Source of the DNA: Streptomyces sp. NBC_01775
GTDB lineage: Bacteria > Actinomycetota > Actinomycetes > Streptomycetales > Streptomycetaceae
Direction of reading: 5' to 3'
NCBI RefSeq assembly: GCF_035917675.1
Contig: NZ_CP109104.1
Span: 6,510,001 to 6,574,000 of the forward strand
DNA length: 64,000 bases
Positions within the stretch are counted from its first letter, which is position 1, and each line of letters begins with the position of its first letter. The position numbers and the translations under genes were made by a program. Below are positions 35,803 to 43,661 of this stretch, in pieces. The notes under the pieces are model-generated. The model worked only from the letters and a program-made list of their open reading frames with translations, ran no database searches and had not been told where the DNA came from.

Positions 35803-36301
35803 GCTGTTCCTTCGCTGTATTGGTCGTGTCGTGCTCTGCGAGCTGGGCGGCAGCGCACGCCGTGGACTGGTGCTCTGAGGGGTGTCGCGCCGCCTCCATC
35901 GTGTACCGCAGCCGCGATTACGTCATCTCTACCGAGAGGTAACCCAGCACGTCTCAAGGCAGGCCGGAGGCCGGGTGCGAAGCAGACACGGAGAAGGCGG
36001 TCAAATCGCGATCTTACGCCCAGCAGTGGTGGCGGCCGGGCTGGATGCAAACGTTCGTTCGGCTCCTCGTGGCACCCATACGCCTCCCCCGTCACAGCCT
36101 GGGCAAACCTGGCAGATCCTGACGGCTTCAATGTGGTGTGAATCACTCTCGATCAGGCATTGTGGGATGACACGTCAACGTTTGGGCGGGATAGACGGTC
36201 GGGTACTTGCGTGATCCGGCCCGCCCGTGTGGACTACGGCTCATGCCTCGCGTACACACGGGGCGCAAGCCATATTCGGATACATGATCAGGAGGCAATC
36301 C
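35803..36301. other. divergent promoter region of aceE and DUF3052 gene
   Basis: About 500 bases with no gene I can support. There is an AT-richer block at 35920-36030 with TACC-GAG-AGGTA-like symmetry near 35930. A moderately AT-rich block at 36130-36200 precedes the DUF3052 gene. A perfect AGGAGG ends the region. No confident promoter boxes. Confidence 0.5.
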
Positions 36302-36739
36302 GTGAGCGCGACCGCGGACCACGCGGAGGAGCGGACCAACCCCGCCGCAAGGCTGGGTTTCCAGCCCGGGCAGGTGGTCCAGGAGATCGGCTACGACGAC
36401 GACGTCGACCAGGAGCTCCGCGAGTCCATTGAGGAAATCACCGGCCAGGAGCTCGTCGACGAGGATTACGGCGATGTGGCCGATGCTGTGGTGCTGTGGT
36501 TCCGCGATGAGGACGGCGACCTGACGGACGCGCTGGTGGACGCGACCACGATGATCGACGAAGGCGCCCCCGTCTGGCTGCTGACCCCGAAGACGGGCCG
36601 TACCGGCTACGTCGAGCCCAGCGAGATCGGTGAGGCGTCCCAGACCGCGGGGCTCTCCCAGACCAAGAGCTTCAACGCGGCGAAGGACTGGACCGGCAGC
36701 CGCCTCGTCACCCCGAAGGGCGCCCCGAACAAGCGCTGA
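36302..36739 (+). CDS. DUF3052 family protein
   Basis: 145 aa, acidic, no signal peptide. It has the conserved DUF3052 segments RLGFQPGQVVQEIGYDDDVD, VVLWFRDEDGDLTDALVD and WLLTPKTGRTGYVEPSEIGE. The GTG at 36302 is chosen because AGGAGG stands exactly six bases upstream; longer frames from 36227 or 36284 lack this. It resembles the S. coelicolor gene next to aceE. Biochemical function unknown. Confidence 0.9.
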   Translation: MSATADHAEERTNPAARLGFQPGQVVQEIGYDDDVDQELRESIEEITGQELVDEDYGDVADAVVLWFRDEDGDLTDALVDATTMIDEGAPVWLLTPKTGRTGYVEPSEIGEASQTAGLSQTKSFNAAKDWTGSRLVTPKGAPNKR

Positions 36740-36915
36740 ATCCGCGGCCAGTCCCGTTATTCGCCACCTTTGCACCGTTTCCGATCGCTTGTGGCGATCA
36801 GGTCCGGTTGTTCCGGTGTGTGCTTCCCGAGCCCCTGACCGGCCCACGGCCGTCAGGGGCTCGGTGCATAGGGTGGGGGGACGCATCTGTCCCGCTCACC
36901 GAAGGGAACACCGTC

Positions 36916-37374
36916 ATGGCGATCGAGGCCGGCACCAAGGCCCCGGACATAGAGCTCAAGGACCAGCACGGCCAGACCGTGCGGCTCTCGGACTTCCAGG
37001 GCAGCAAGAACGTGGTCCTGCTCTTCTACCCCTTCGCCTTCACCGGTGTGTGCACCGGTGAGCTGTGTGCGCTGCGGGACGAGCTGCCGAAGTTCGTCAA
37101 TGACGACGTGCAGCTGCTGGCCGTCTCCAACGATTCGCCGTTCTCGCTGCGCGTATTCGCCGAGCAGGAGGGGCTGGAGTATCCGCTCCTGTCCGATTTC
37201 TGGCCGCACGGTGAGGCATCCCGTGCCTTCGGCGTCTTCGACGAGGAGAAGGGCTGCGCCGTACGCGGGACCTTCATCATCGACAAGGAGGGTGTCGTGC
37301 GCTGGACCGTCGTCAACGGGCTGCCGGACGCGCGCGACCTCGACGACTACGTGAAGGCCCTCGAAAGCCTCTGA
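36916..37374 (+). CDS. AhpE/BCP-type peroxiredoxin
   Basis: 152 aa, thioredoxin fold. The peroxidatic cysteine is Cys46 in PFAFTGVCTGELC. A second cysteine, Cys51, gives the Cys-x4-Cys spacing of BCP-type enzymes, whereas mycobacterial AhpE lacks it. The resolving-strand region is VRGTFIIDKEGVVRW. It reduces H2O2 and organic peroxides with mycothiol- or thioredoxin-linked recycling. GAAGGGA lies about nine bases before the ATG; longer frames upstream are non-coding. Confidence 0.9.
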   Translation: MAIEAGTKAPDIELKDQHGQTVRLSDFQGSKNVVLLFYPFAFTGVCTGELCALRDELPKFVNDDVQLLAVSNDSPFSLRVFAEQEGLEYPLLSDFWPHGEASRAFGVFDEEKGCAVRGTFIIDKEGVVRWTVVNGLPDARDLDDYVKALESL

Positions 37375-37465
37375 AACGCCCCTTCCGGTCCCTTGCAGGG
37401 CCCGGGTGCCGCGCACTCGCGAACCGAAAGGCGGAATCCCGTCCCGTAAGAGGGCTGTACCGAGG

Positions 37466-37492
37466 GGAACCGCTCACTAGGATCGAATCGTT
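37466..37492 (+). promoter_or_regulatory. possible sigma-R-like promoter ahead of the first terD
   Basis: GGAAC (37466-37470), 19 bases, GTT (37490-37492). This resembles the GGAAT-N18/19-GTT promoters of the oxidative-stress sigma factor SigR of Streptomyces, with one mismatch. It lies 65 bases upstream of the terD start. Confidence 0.35.
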
Positions 37493-37557
37493 GATCTGAC
37501 GGCATCCAAATACGGGGGCACGCAGTGCTCCTTACGAACAATTATCCAGGAGGACTC

Positions 37558-38133
37558 GTGGGAGTCAGCCTCAACAAGGGCGGCAATGTCTCGCTGACCA
37601 AGGCGGCGCCGAATCTGACCGCGGTCATCGTCGGTCTGGGCTGGGACGCACGCACGACCACCGGCAGCGACTTCGACCTCGACGCGAGCGCCCTGCTGAC
37701 GAACACGGAGGGCAAGGTCGCCAACGACCAGAACTTCGTGTTCTTCAACAACCTCAAGAGCCCCGACGGCTCCGTGGAGCACACCGGTGACAACCTCACC
37801 GGTGAGGGCGAAGGCGACGACGAGGTCATCAAGGTCAACCTCGCCGGGGTGCCCGCCGATGTGGACAAGATCGTCTTCCCCGTCTCGATCTATGAGGCGG
37901 AGAGCCGCCAGCAGAGCTTCGGCCAGGTGCGGAACGCCTACATCCGCGTGATCAACCAGGCCGACAACAACGAGCTGGCGCGCTACGACCTGAGCGAGGA
38001 CGCCTCCACCGAGACGGCCATGGTCTTCGGCGAGCTGTACCGCCACGGTGCCGAGTGGAAGTTCCGTGCCATCGGCCAGGGCTACGCCTCGGGTCTGCGC
38101 GGCATCGCGCAGGACTTCGGCGTCAACGTCTGA
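37558..38133 (+). CDS. terD: TerD-family calcium-binding stress protein
   Basis: 191 aa, the full TerD length. It opens [18 protein letters not shown] and carries the acidic calcium site [11 protein letters not shown] and the C-terminal [20 protein letters not shown]. TerD folds as a beta sandwich that binds two Ca2+ ions. AGGAGG is four bases before GTG 37558. The next gene is a close paralogue, so this is a tandem duplication. Confidence 0.95.
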   Translation: MGVSLNKGGNVSLTKAAPNLTAVIVGLGWDARTTTGSDFDLDASALLTNTEGKVANDQNFVFFNNLKSPDGSVEHTGDNLTGEGEGDDEVIKVNLAGVPADVDKIVFPVSIYEAESRQQSFGQVRNAYIRVINQADNNELARYDLSEDASTETAMVFGELYRHGAEWKFRAIGQGYASGLRGIAQDFGVNV

Positions 38134-38255
38134 CCGACCCGGTCAGGCAGACACCGGCAGTCACGGGCGCCGCAGACTTCCGTAACCGGGAGGTGTGCGG
38201 CGCTCGGTGGTGCGGACACACTGGAGGCATCACACACCGGGGAGAGGACCAGAAC

Positions 38256-38831
38256 ATGAGCGTGACGCTCGCCAAAGGGGGGAACGTCTCCCTTTCGAAG
38301 GCCGCACCCAACCTGACGCAGGTCCAGATCGGCCTGGGCTGGAAGGCCCGTTCCACCACTGGCGCCGACTTCGATCTCGACGCGAGCGCGCTGCTGTGCT
38401 CGGGCGGGCGGGTGCTCGGCGACGAGTACTTCATCTTCTACAACAACCTCAAGAGCCCCGAGGGCTCCGTCGAGCACACCGGAGACGAGCTCGTCGGCGG
38501 CTCCGGCGGGGACGACGAGACGGTGCTGGTGGACCTCTCCCTGGTTCCCGCGCAGGTCGACAAGGTCGTCTTCGCGGTTTCCATCTACGACGCGGAGACG
38601 CGACACCAGACCTTCGGCCAGGTCACCGACGCCTACATCCGCGTGATCAACCAGGCTGACGGCGTCGAGCTGGCGCGCTACGACCTCACCGAAGACGCCT
38701 CTTCCGAGACTGCGATGATCTTCGGGGAGCTGTACCGCTACAACGCGGAGTGGAAGTTCCGTGCAGTCGGCCAGGGGTACGCGTCGGGGCTGAGAGGCAT
38801 CGCCCTAGACTTCGGCGTCAATGTCGCCTAG
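38256..38831 (+). CDS. terD: TerD-family calcium-binding stress protein, second copy
   Basis: 191 aa, about three quarters identical to the preceding protein by eye. It has the same calcium motif ([17 protein letters not shown]) and the same C-terminus (LYRYNAEWKFRAVGQGYA). It differs in the acidic loop (VGGSGGDDETVLVDLS in place of [16 protein letters not shown]). GGAGAGG lies about nine bases before ATG 38256. The 122-base gap from copy one could carry its own promoter. Confidence 0.95.
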   Translation: MSVTLAKGGNVSLSKAAPNLTQVQIGLGWKARSTTGADFDLDASALLCSGGRVLGDEYFIFYNNLKSPEGSVEHTGDELVGGSGGDDETVLVDLSLVPAQVDKVVFAVSIYDAETRHQTFGQVTDAYIRVINQADGVELARYDLTEDASSETAMIFGELYRYNAEWKFRAVGQGYASGLRGIALDFGVNVA

Positions 38832-38907
38832 ACGCCTCCAACGTCGCAGACGACGCGCCCAGACCCTTCGAACACACTTGTAGACCGGATACCGGATTGG
38901 GAAGCCC

Positions 38908-40068
38908 GTGCTCCTGAAAACCTTTGGCTGGTCCTTCGGCGTTACCGCCGTGGGGCTCGCCGCAGCGGCGTACTTCTGGGGGTGGGAGGCGTTCACCCTC
39001 GTGGCGATCCTGTCCGTCCTGGAGATCTCGTTGTCCTTCGACAACGCGGTTGTCAACGCCGGCGTACTGAAGAAGATGAACGCCTTCTGGCAGAAGATCT
39101 TCCTCACCATCGGCATTCTGATCGCGGTATTCGGTATGCGGCTGGTCTTCCCAGTCGTCATCGTCGCCATCACGGCCAAGGTGGGACCGATCGAGGCAGT
39201 GCAGGTGGCCCTCGACGACCCCAATCGTTATGAGCAGCTTGTCACCGACGCGCATCCCGCCATCGCGGCCTTCGGCGGGCTGTTCCTGCTGATGATCTTC
39301 CTCGACTTCATCTTCGACGAGCGCGACCACAAGTGGGTGAGCTGGCTGGAGCGCCCGCTCTCCCGGCTCGGCAAGGTGAACGGGCTCTCGGTCTGCATCG
39401 CGCTGATCGTGCTGCTCGTCGCGGCGATGACCATCGCCACCGGGGCCCACCAGCACGGCGGAATGCACGCCGACAAATCGGGCACGGTGATGCTCTCCGG
39501 CATCGCGGGGCTGATCACCTATCTGATCGTCGGCGGACTCTCCAGCCATTTCGAGGACAAGCTGGAGGAGGAAGAGGAGCGCGAGCAGGAGGCCGAGGAG
39601 GCCGCCGAGCGGGCGGGCAAGCAGCCCTCCGCCGTCGGACTGGCCGGCAAGGCCGCGTTCTTCATGTTCCTCTACCTCGAAGTCCTCGACGCCTCCTTCT
39701 CGTTCGACGGGGTCATCGGCGCCTTCGCCGTCACCAACCAGATCTTCTGGATGGCCCTCGGCCTGGGCATCGGCGCGATGTACGTCCGTTCGCTCACCGT
39801 CTACCTGGTGCGCCAGGGCACCTTGGACGACTACGTGTATCTGGAGCACGGCGCGCATTACGCGATCGGCGCGCTGGCCGTGATCCTGGTCGTCACTATC
39901 AAGTACGAGATCCACGAGGTCATCACCGGAATGGTGGGTGTCCTCCTGATCGCTGCCTCCTTCTGGTCCTCCGTGCGGCGCAATCGCGCCATCGAGGCCG
40001 AGGGGGGCTCCGACGGGGACGACAGCGGGGGCGAGGCCGAGGAATCAGAGGTCACCTCACGCGTGTGA
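38908..40068 (+). CDS. DUF475 (TerC-superfamily) integral membrane protein
   Basis: 386 aa with about nine membrane segments. Two repeated acidic membrane motifs, LEISLSFDNAVVNAGVL near residue 45 and LEVLDASFSFDGVIGAFAV near residue 265, are the TerC/Alx signature for metal transport. A central charged cytosolic loop (EEEEEREQEAEEAAERAGK) separates the halves, and the tail is acidic. TerC-type proteins export or sense Mn2+ and pair with TerD. No riboswitch is seen upstream. GTG start, with the GGGAAG site in the 76-base gap. Confidence 0.88.
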   Translation: MLLKTFGWSFGVTAVGLAAAAYFWGWEAFTLVAILSVLEISLSFDNAVVNAGVLKKMNAFWQKIFLTIGILIAVFGMRLVFPVVIVAITAKVGPIEAVQVALDDPNRYEQLVTDAHPAIAAFGGLFLLMIFLDFIFDERDHKWVSWLERPLSRLGKVNGLSVCIALIVLLVAAMTIATGAHQHGGMHADKSGTVMLSGIAGLITYLIVGGLSSHFEDKLEEEEEREQEAEEAAERAGKQPSAVGLAGKAAFFMFLYLEVLDASFSFDGVIGAFAVTNQIFWMALGLGIGAMYVRSLTVYLVRQGTLDDYVYLEHGAHYAIGALAVILVVTIKYEIHEVITGMVGVLLIAASFWSSVRRNRAIEAEGGSDGDDSGGEAEESEVTSRV

Positions 40069-40198
40069 CCGTCTCCTGAATGAGGAACGCTCCATGCGGG
40101 GCGGCTTCGAAACGGCGCGAGCCAACGGCTCCGCCCCGTTCCGGAGCCGCCCCGCCGCGTAGGCAGAGCGTGCACAGAGCACTGAGTGGGGGTGCGGG

Positions 40199-40957
40199 AT
40201 GGTCTCCCTGTGGGAGAACTGGCGGCGCGGTGTGGGGATGTCCCGCCGCGGGCCCAAATTCGATACGGTCGGCGGCGCTTCGACGTACGCGGTGGAGCTG
40301 ACCAAACGGAACGCCGAGCTGTCACTGACCAAACAGGGGGCCGACAGCGGGAGCATGCGGGTCAACCTCTCGTGGCGGATGCGCAGCTCCGACCTGGGCG
40401 GCAGGCCACGGCGCAGCGGCTCGCTGCGACACCCGCTCCAGATGCTCAAGCCCCACGTGGTGCAGGCCCACACCCAGGGCGTCGTCAATGTCGACCTCGA
40501 CCTCGCGTGCATGTACGAGCTGGTGGACGGCAGCAAGGGCGTCGTCCAGCCGCTCGGGAACTTCCTGGGGGACTGGAACGCGCCCCCCTACGTCAAGCTC
40601 ACCGGTGACGACCGGTTCGGCTCACCCTCCGGCGAGACGCTCTACGTCAACCTCGACCACCGGGACGAGATCAAACGCCTGCTCTTCTTCGTCTACATCT
40701 ACGACGGCACACCCGCCTTCGACCGTACCCACGCCATCCTCACGCTCTTCCCGAGCAACGGCCCGCGCGTGGAGGTCGGTCTGGACGAGCGGGCCCCGCA
40801 GGCGCGCTCGTGCGCCGTGCTGCTGATGGAGAACGTCAAGGGCGAGCTGATGGTGCGCCGTGAGGTCCGCTACGTCTACGGATTCCAGGCCGAGCTGGAC
40901 CGGCTCTACGGCTGGGGCCTCCAGTGGGGCCGCGGCTACAAGACCAACAAGGTCTGA
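40199..40957 (+). CDS. short TerA-like TerD-superfamily protein
   Basis: 252 aa. It lacks the N-terminal TerD domain of full-length TerA and matches its second half: VNVDLDLACMYELVDGSKGV, GDDRFGSPSGETLYVNLDHR, LLFFVYIYDGTPAFDRTHA and the end YGWGLQWGRGY. The start is uncertain: ATG 40199 or ATG 40238 (MSRRGPKFD), neither with a strong ribosome site. It lies in the ter cluster 130 bases after the DUF475 gene, and a strong hairpin ends it. Confidence 0.82.
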   Translation: MVSLWENWRRGVGMSRRGPKFDTVGGASTYAVELTKRNAELSLTKQGADSGSMRVNLSWRMRSSDLGGRPRRSGSLRHPLQMLKPHVVQAHTQGVVNVDLDLACMYELVDGSKGVVQPLGNFLGDWNAPPYVKLTGDDRFGSPSGETLYVNLDHRDEIKRLLFFVYIYDGTPAFDRTHAILTLFPSNGPRVEVGLDERAPQARSCAVLLMENVKGELMVRREVRYVYGFQAELDRLYGWGLQWGRGYKTNKV

Positions 40958-40981
40958 CCCGGCGGCGTGCGGCCGTGCGAC

Positions 40982-41010
40982 GGGCCCCGGCCGCCATGCG
41001 GCCGGGGCCC
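40982..41010. terminator. bidirectional terminator after the TerA-like gene
   Basis: 12-bp perfect arms GGGCCCCGGCCG / CGGCCGGGGCCC with a 5-base loop, between convergent genes and 8 bases from the stop of the minus-strand TerD gene. Confidence 0.88.
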
Positions 41011-41018
41011 GCGCGCTG

Positions 41019-42281
41019 TCATCGTTGGGTGAGGAACTGCGGCCCCTGGGGCGGCAGCGTGAACGCCGGGTCCGGCTGGGGATATCCGTAGGCGGGCTGG
41101 GGATATCCGTACGCCGGCTGGGTGGCGGGCGGCTGCTGGGGCGGCTGGGGGTAGCCGTAACCGGGCTGCTGCGGGTGCGGGCCCGGGGTCTGGGTGGTCC
41201 GCTGGTCCGGCGGTACGAACGGCGGTGGCCCCACGGTCGCCGCCGCGACCCCGGCCGGGTCCGGCTGGGGCTGGGGCGGCGCCGGTGCCGGGTCCGGGCC
41301 CGGGGTCGGACCGGGGCCCGGCGCCGGCGCGGGTCCGGGCTCGGGGCCCGGGGGCACCGGCTCGGGTCCGGGGCCGGGCGGAGGCCCTGGCGGGCCGGGA
41401 GGCGGCCCGGGCTCCGGCTGGGGCGCGGGGCTCGGATACGGATCCGGTACCGGGTCGGGGTCGGGGAAGCCGGGCTCAGGGGGCGGCTGCGGGACGGTCC
41501 CCGAGGGCGGCACCAGACGGAAGTCGTCCGCGCCCGTCGTGTCGGGGCCGGGTACGTGCGCCATGGTCGCGTCCGCGTCCACGCCCGAGTCCACACCCGC
41601 GTCCGTGCCGGGGTCGGTGCCGTGCGGGGGCGTCTCCTGGCTGGGTTCGCCCTCGTCGACGGAGATCCCGTACTCGGTGGCCAGCCCGATCAGGCCGGTG
41701 TCGTAGCCCTGGCCCAGCGCCCGGAACTTCCAGCCGTCACCCCGCCGGTACAGCTCCCCGCAGACCATCGCGGTCTCGGAGCCCGTCTCCGGCTCGATGT
41801 CGAAGGTGGCCAGCAGGCTCCCGTTACCGGCGCCGTCCGCTGCGCCATCCGGGTTGCCGCCCTTTGCGCCCTTGGTGCCGTCCGCACCGCCGGCCGCCGT
41901 GCTGTTCGAGCCCGCGGACGCGCTCGCGTCGTGCAGCAGCAGGCGCAGTTCCCGTACGCCGGTGAACGTACCGCCGTCCGCGGACGCGGCCAGCAGGACG
42001 CGGTCCACCGACGGGTCCAGCGCTGAGAGATCCGCCTCGATGGTGTCGCGCAGGCCCTCGGGCTCGCGCTTCTTGGCGAGGTGCCGGACCAGCCCCGAGG
42101 GGTGGCGCGGCTGGTTGTAGAAGATGAAATCCTCGTCGGACCTGACCTGGCCGTCTGTGCCGAGCAGCAGCGCCGAGGCATCGACATCCGGCACACCGGC
42201 ACCAGGCGTCCAGCAGAGGACGGCACGCACCGCCGAGGCCTCCAGCTGGATGTTCGATCCCTTCGTCATCGCGTGCGTCAT
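41019..42281 (-). CDS. TerD-family protein with long proline-rich C-terminal tail
   Basis: 420 aa. Residues 1-~200 form a divergent TerD domain: GSNIQLEASAVRAVLCWTPG, the calcium-site-like VPDVDASALLLGTDGQV, and ELYRRGDGWKFRALGQGYDT. It includes a Gly/Ala insert (AGSNSTAAGGADGTKGAKGG). The second half is a disordered Pro/Gly/Asp tail with many PGP and PPG steps, ending in PAYGYPQ-type repeats. Such tails in actinobacteria mediate assembly or envelope association. ATG 42281 has AGGA about nine bases upstream. It is divergent from the aldolase operon. Confidence 0.88.
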   Translation of the reverse strand: MTHAMTKGSNIQLEASAVRAVLCWTPGAGVPDVDASALLLGTDGQVRSDEDFIFYNQPRHPSGLVRHLAKKREPEGLRDTIEADLSALDPSVDRVLLAASADGGTFTGVRELRLLLHDASASAGSNSTAAGGADGTKGAKGGNPDGAADGAGNGSLLATFDIEPETGSETAMVCGELYRRGDGWKFRALGQGYDTGLIGLATEYGISVDEGEPSQETPPHGTDPGTDAGVDSGVDADATMAHVPGPDTTGADDFRLVPPSGTVPQPPPEPGFPDPDPVPDPYPSPAPQPEPGPPPGPPGPPPGPGPEPVPPGPEPGPAPAPGPGPTPGPDPAPAPPQPQPDPAGVAAATVGPPPFVPPDQRTTQTPGPHPQQPGYGYPQPPQQPPATQPAYGYPQPAYGYPQPDPAFTLPPQGPQFLTQR

Positions 42282-42482
42282 GTACTCATCCTGCCCTTCG
42301 TCCGCGGGACTCGACAACGCGGAACCGCCGACGGACGCGGCGGAGGAAGCGAACCGAGAGGTGTACATACAGGGAGAGTGATGTGTGTCCTGTCGTTTTG
42401 GAGAACTCTTGACCTCTGCTCATACGTACGATGAGCGCCTGTGCGGGGGACGCACAAAAGTTACAGCGAGACGGGGACCTTC

Positions 42483-43661
42483 ATGCGGCATTTCAGGCAT
42501 CTGACGCCTGAGCGCCGGAGCGCGCTCTTCCACCGCGAGCCTGCCGGGTTTACGGCCCAGGCACCCGCGAGAACGCTCGCCGTCGCCCTCGGCGCCACCC
42601 TCTACAGTCCCGCGACCAGGCCGGAGCTGGCCGAGGACGTGCTGAAACAGTCGGGGCGCGGCGTGGTGTCGATGGTGCTGTGCCTGGAGGATTCGATATC
42701 CGACGCGGAGGTCCCGGAGGCCGAGGACAACCTCGTCCACCAGCTCGCCCGCCTGGATGAGCGGCTGGATGAGGCGGAGCGCGACGAGCGGCTGCCGCTG
42801 CTGTTCGTGCGGGTCCGCACGGCACGGCAGATCCCCGCGCTGGTCGGCAGGCTGGGCCCCGCCGTGCGGATGCTGTCCGGATTCGTACTGCCGAAGTTCA
42901 CCGAGGACAGCGGAGCGCTCTTCCTGGAGGCGCTCACCGAGGCCGAGGCGTCCTGCGGGCAGCGGCTGTTCGCGATGCCGGTGCTGGAGTCGCCCGAGCT
43001 GCTGCACATCGAGACGCGTACCGAAGCTCTGGCCGGCATCGTCAGGACCGTCGAGAAGTACCGCGACCGGGTCCTCGCGCTGCGCCTGGGCGTCACCGAC
43101 TTCTGCTCCGCCTACGGGCTGCGCCGCACGCCGGAGATGACCGCGTACGACGTGCAGCTCGTCGCCTCCGTCATCGCGGACGTGGTGAACGTCCTGGGCA
43201 GGGCGGATGGCACCGGATTCACCGTGACCGGACCCGTGTGGGAGTATTTCCGGCCACAGGAGCGGATGTTCAAGCCACAGCTGCGGCAGAGTCCCTTCCT
43301 GAGCGGGCGCGCCGAGGACGTGCGAACGGCGCTGATCGAGCACGACATGGACGGGCTGCTCCGGGAGATCGAGCTGGACCGGGCCAACGGACTGCTGGGC
43401 AAGACCTGCATCCACCCCTCACATGTCGCGCCGGTGCACGCGCTCTCGGTCGTCAGCCACGAGGAGTTCTGCGACGCGACCGATGTGCTGCGCCCCGAGC
43501 GCGGTGGAGGCGGAGTGGTGCGCTCCGCGTACACGAACAAGATGAACGAGGTGAAGCCGCACCGTGCGTGGGCCGAACGCACGCTGCTGCGCGGCGAGGT
43601 CTTCGGTGTGGCCCGCGAGGGTGTGAGTTTTGTGGAAATGCTGGCGGCGGGAGTCAAGTGA
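42483..43661 (+). CDS. HpcH/HpaI aldolase-citrate lyase family protein of Ter biosynthetic module
   Basis: 392 aa. TIM-barrel aldolase of the citrate-lyase beta group. Acidic metal ligands are in VLCLEDSISDAEVPEAEDNL and LRLGVTDFCSAYGL, with the C-terminal lid KTCIHPSHVAPVHAL. It is longer than the usual ~300-aa CitE. It belongs to the subgroup that comparative studies of Ter systems place in an operon with phosphoribosyltransferases and a HAD phosphatase, predicted to make a nucleoside-like compound. Its stop overlaps the next start by four bases (GTGA). ATG 42483 is used; the frame is open upstream to 42441. Confidence 0.88.
   Translation: MRHFRHLTPERRSALFHREPAGFTAQAPARTLAVALGATLYSPATRPELAEDVLKQSGRGVVSMVLCLEDSISDAEVPEAEDNLVHQLARLDERLDEAERDERLPLLFVRVRTARQIPALVGRLGPAVRMLSGFVLPKFTEDSGALFLEALTEAEASCGQRLFAMPVLESPELLHIETRTEALAGIVRTVEKYRDRVLALRLGVTDFCSAYGLRRTPEMTAYDVQLVASVIADVVNVLGRADGTGFTVTGPVWEYFRPQERMFKPQLRQSPFLSGRAEDVRTALIEHDMDGLLREIELDRANGLLGKTCIHPSHVAPVHALSVVSHEEFCDATDVLRPERGGGGVVRSAYTNKMNEVKPHRAWAERTLLRGEVFGVAREGVSFVEMLAAGVK

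Noticed and set aside
32941..36141. 1066-codon plus-strand open frame
   Set aside because: Antisense to aceE, whose motifs are complete on the minus strand; it starts and ends in non-coding DNA.
38832..38907. Mn riboswitch ahead of the DUF475/TerC-type gene
   Set aside because: The gap is only 76 bases and lacks the conserved GGGGAGTAGC and CATAC blocks that are plain at 59594-59722.
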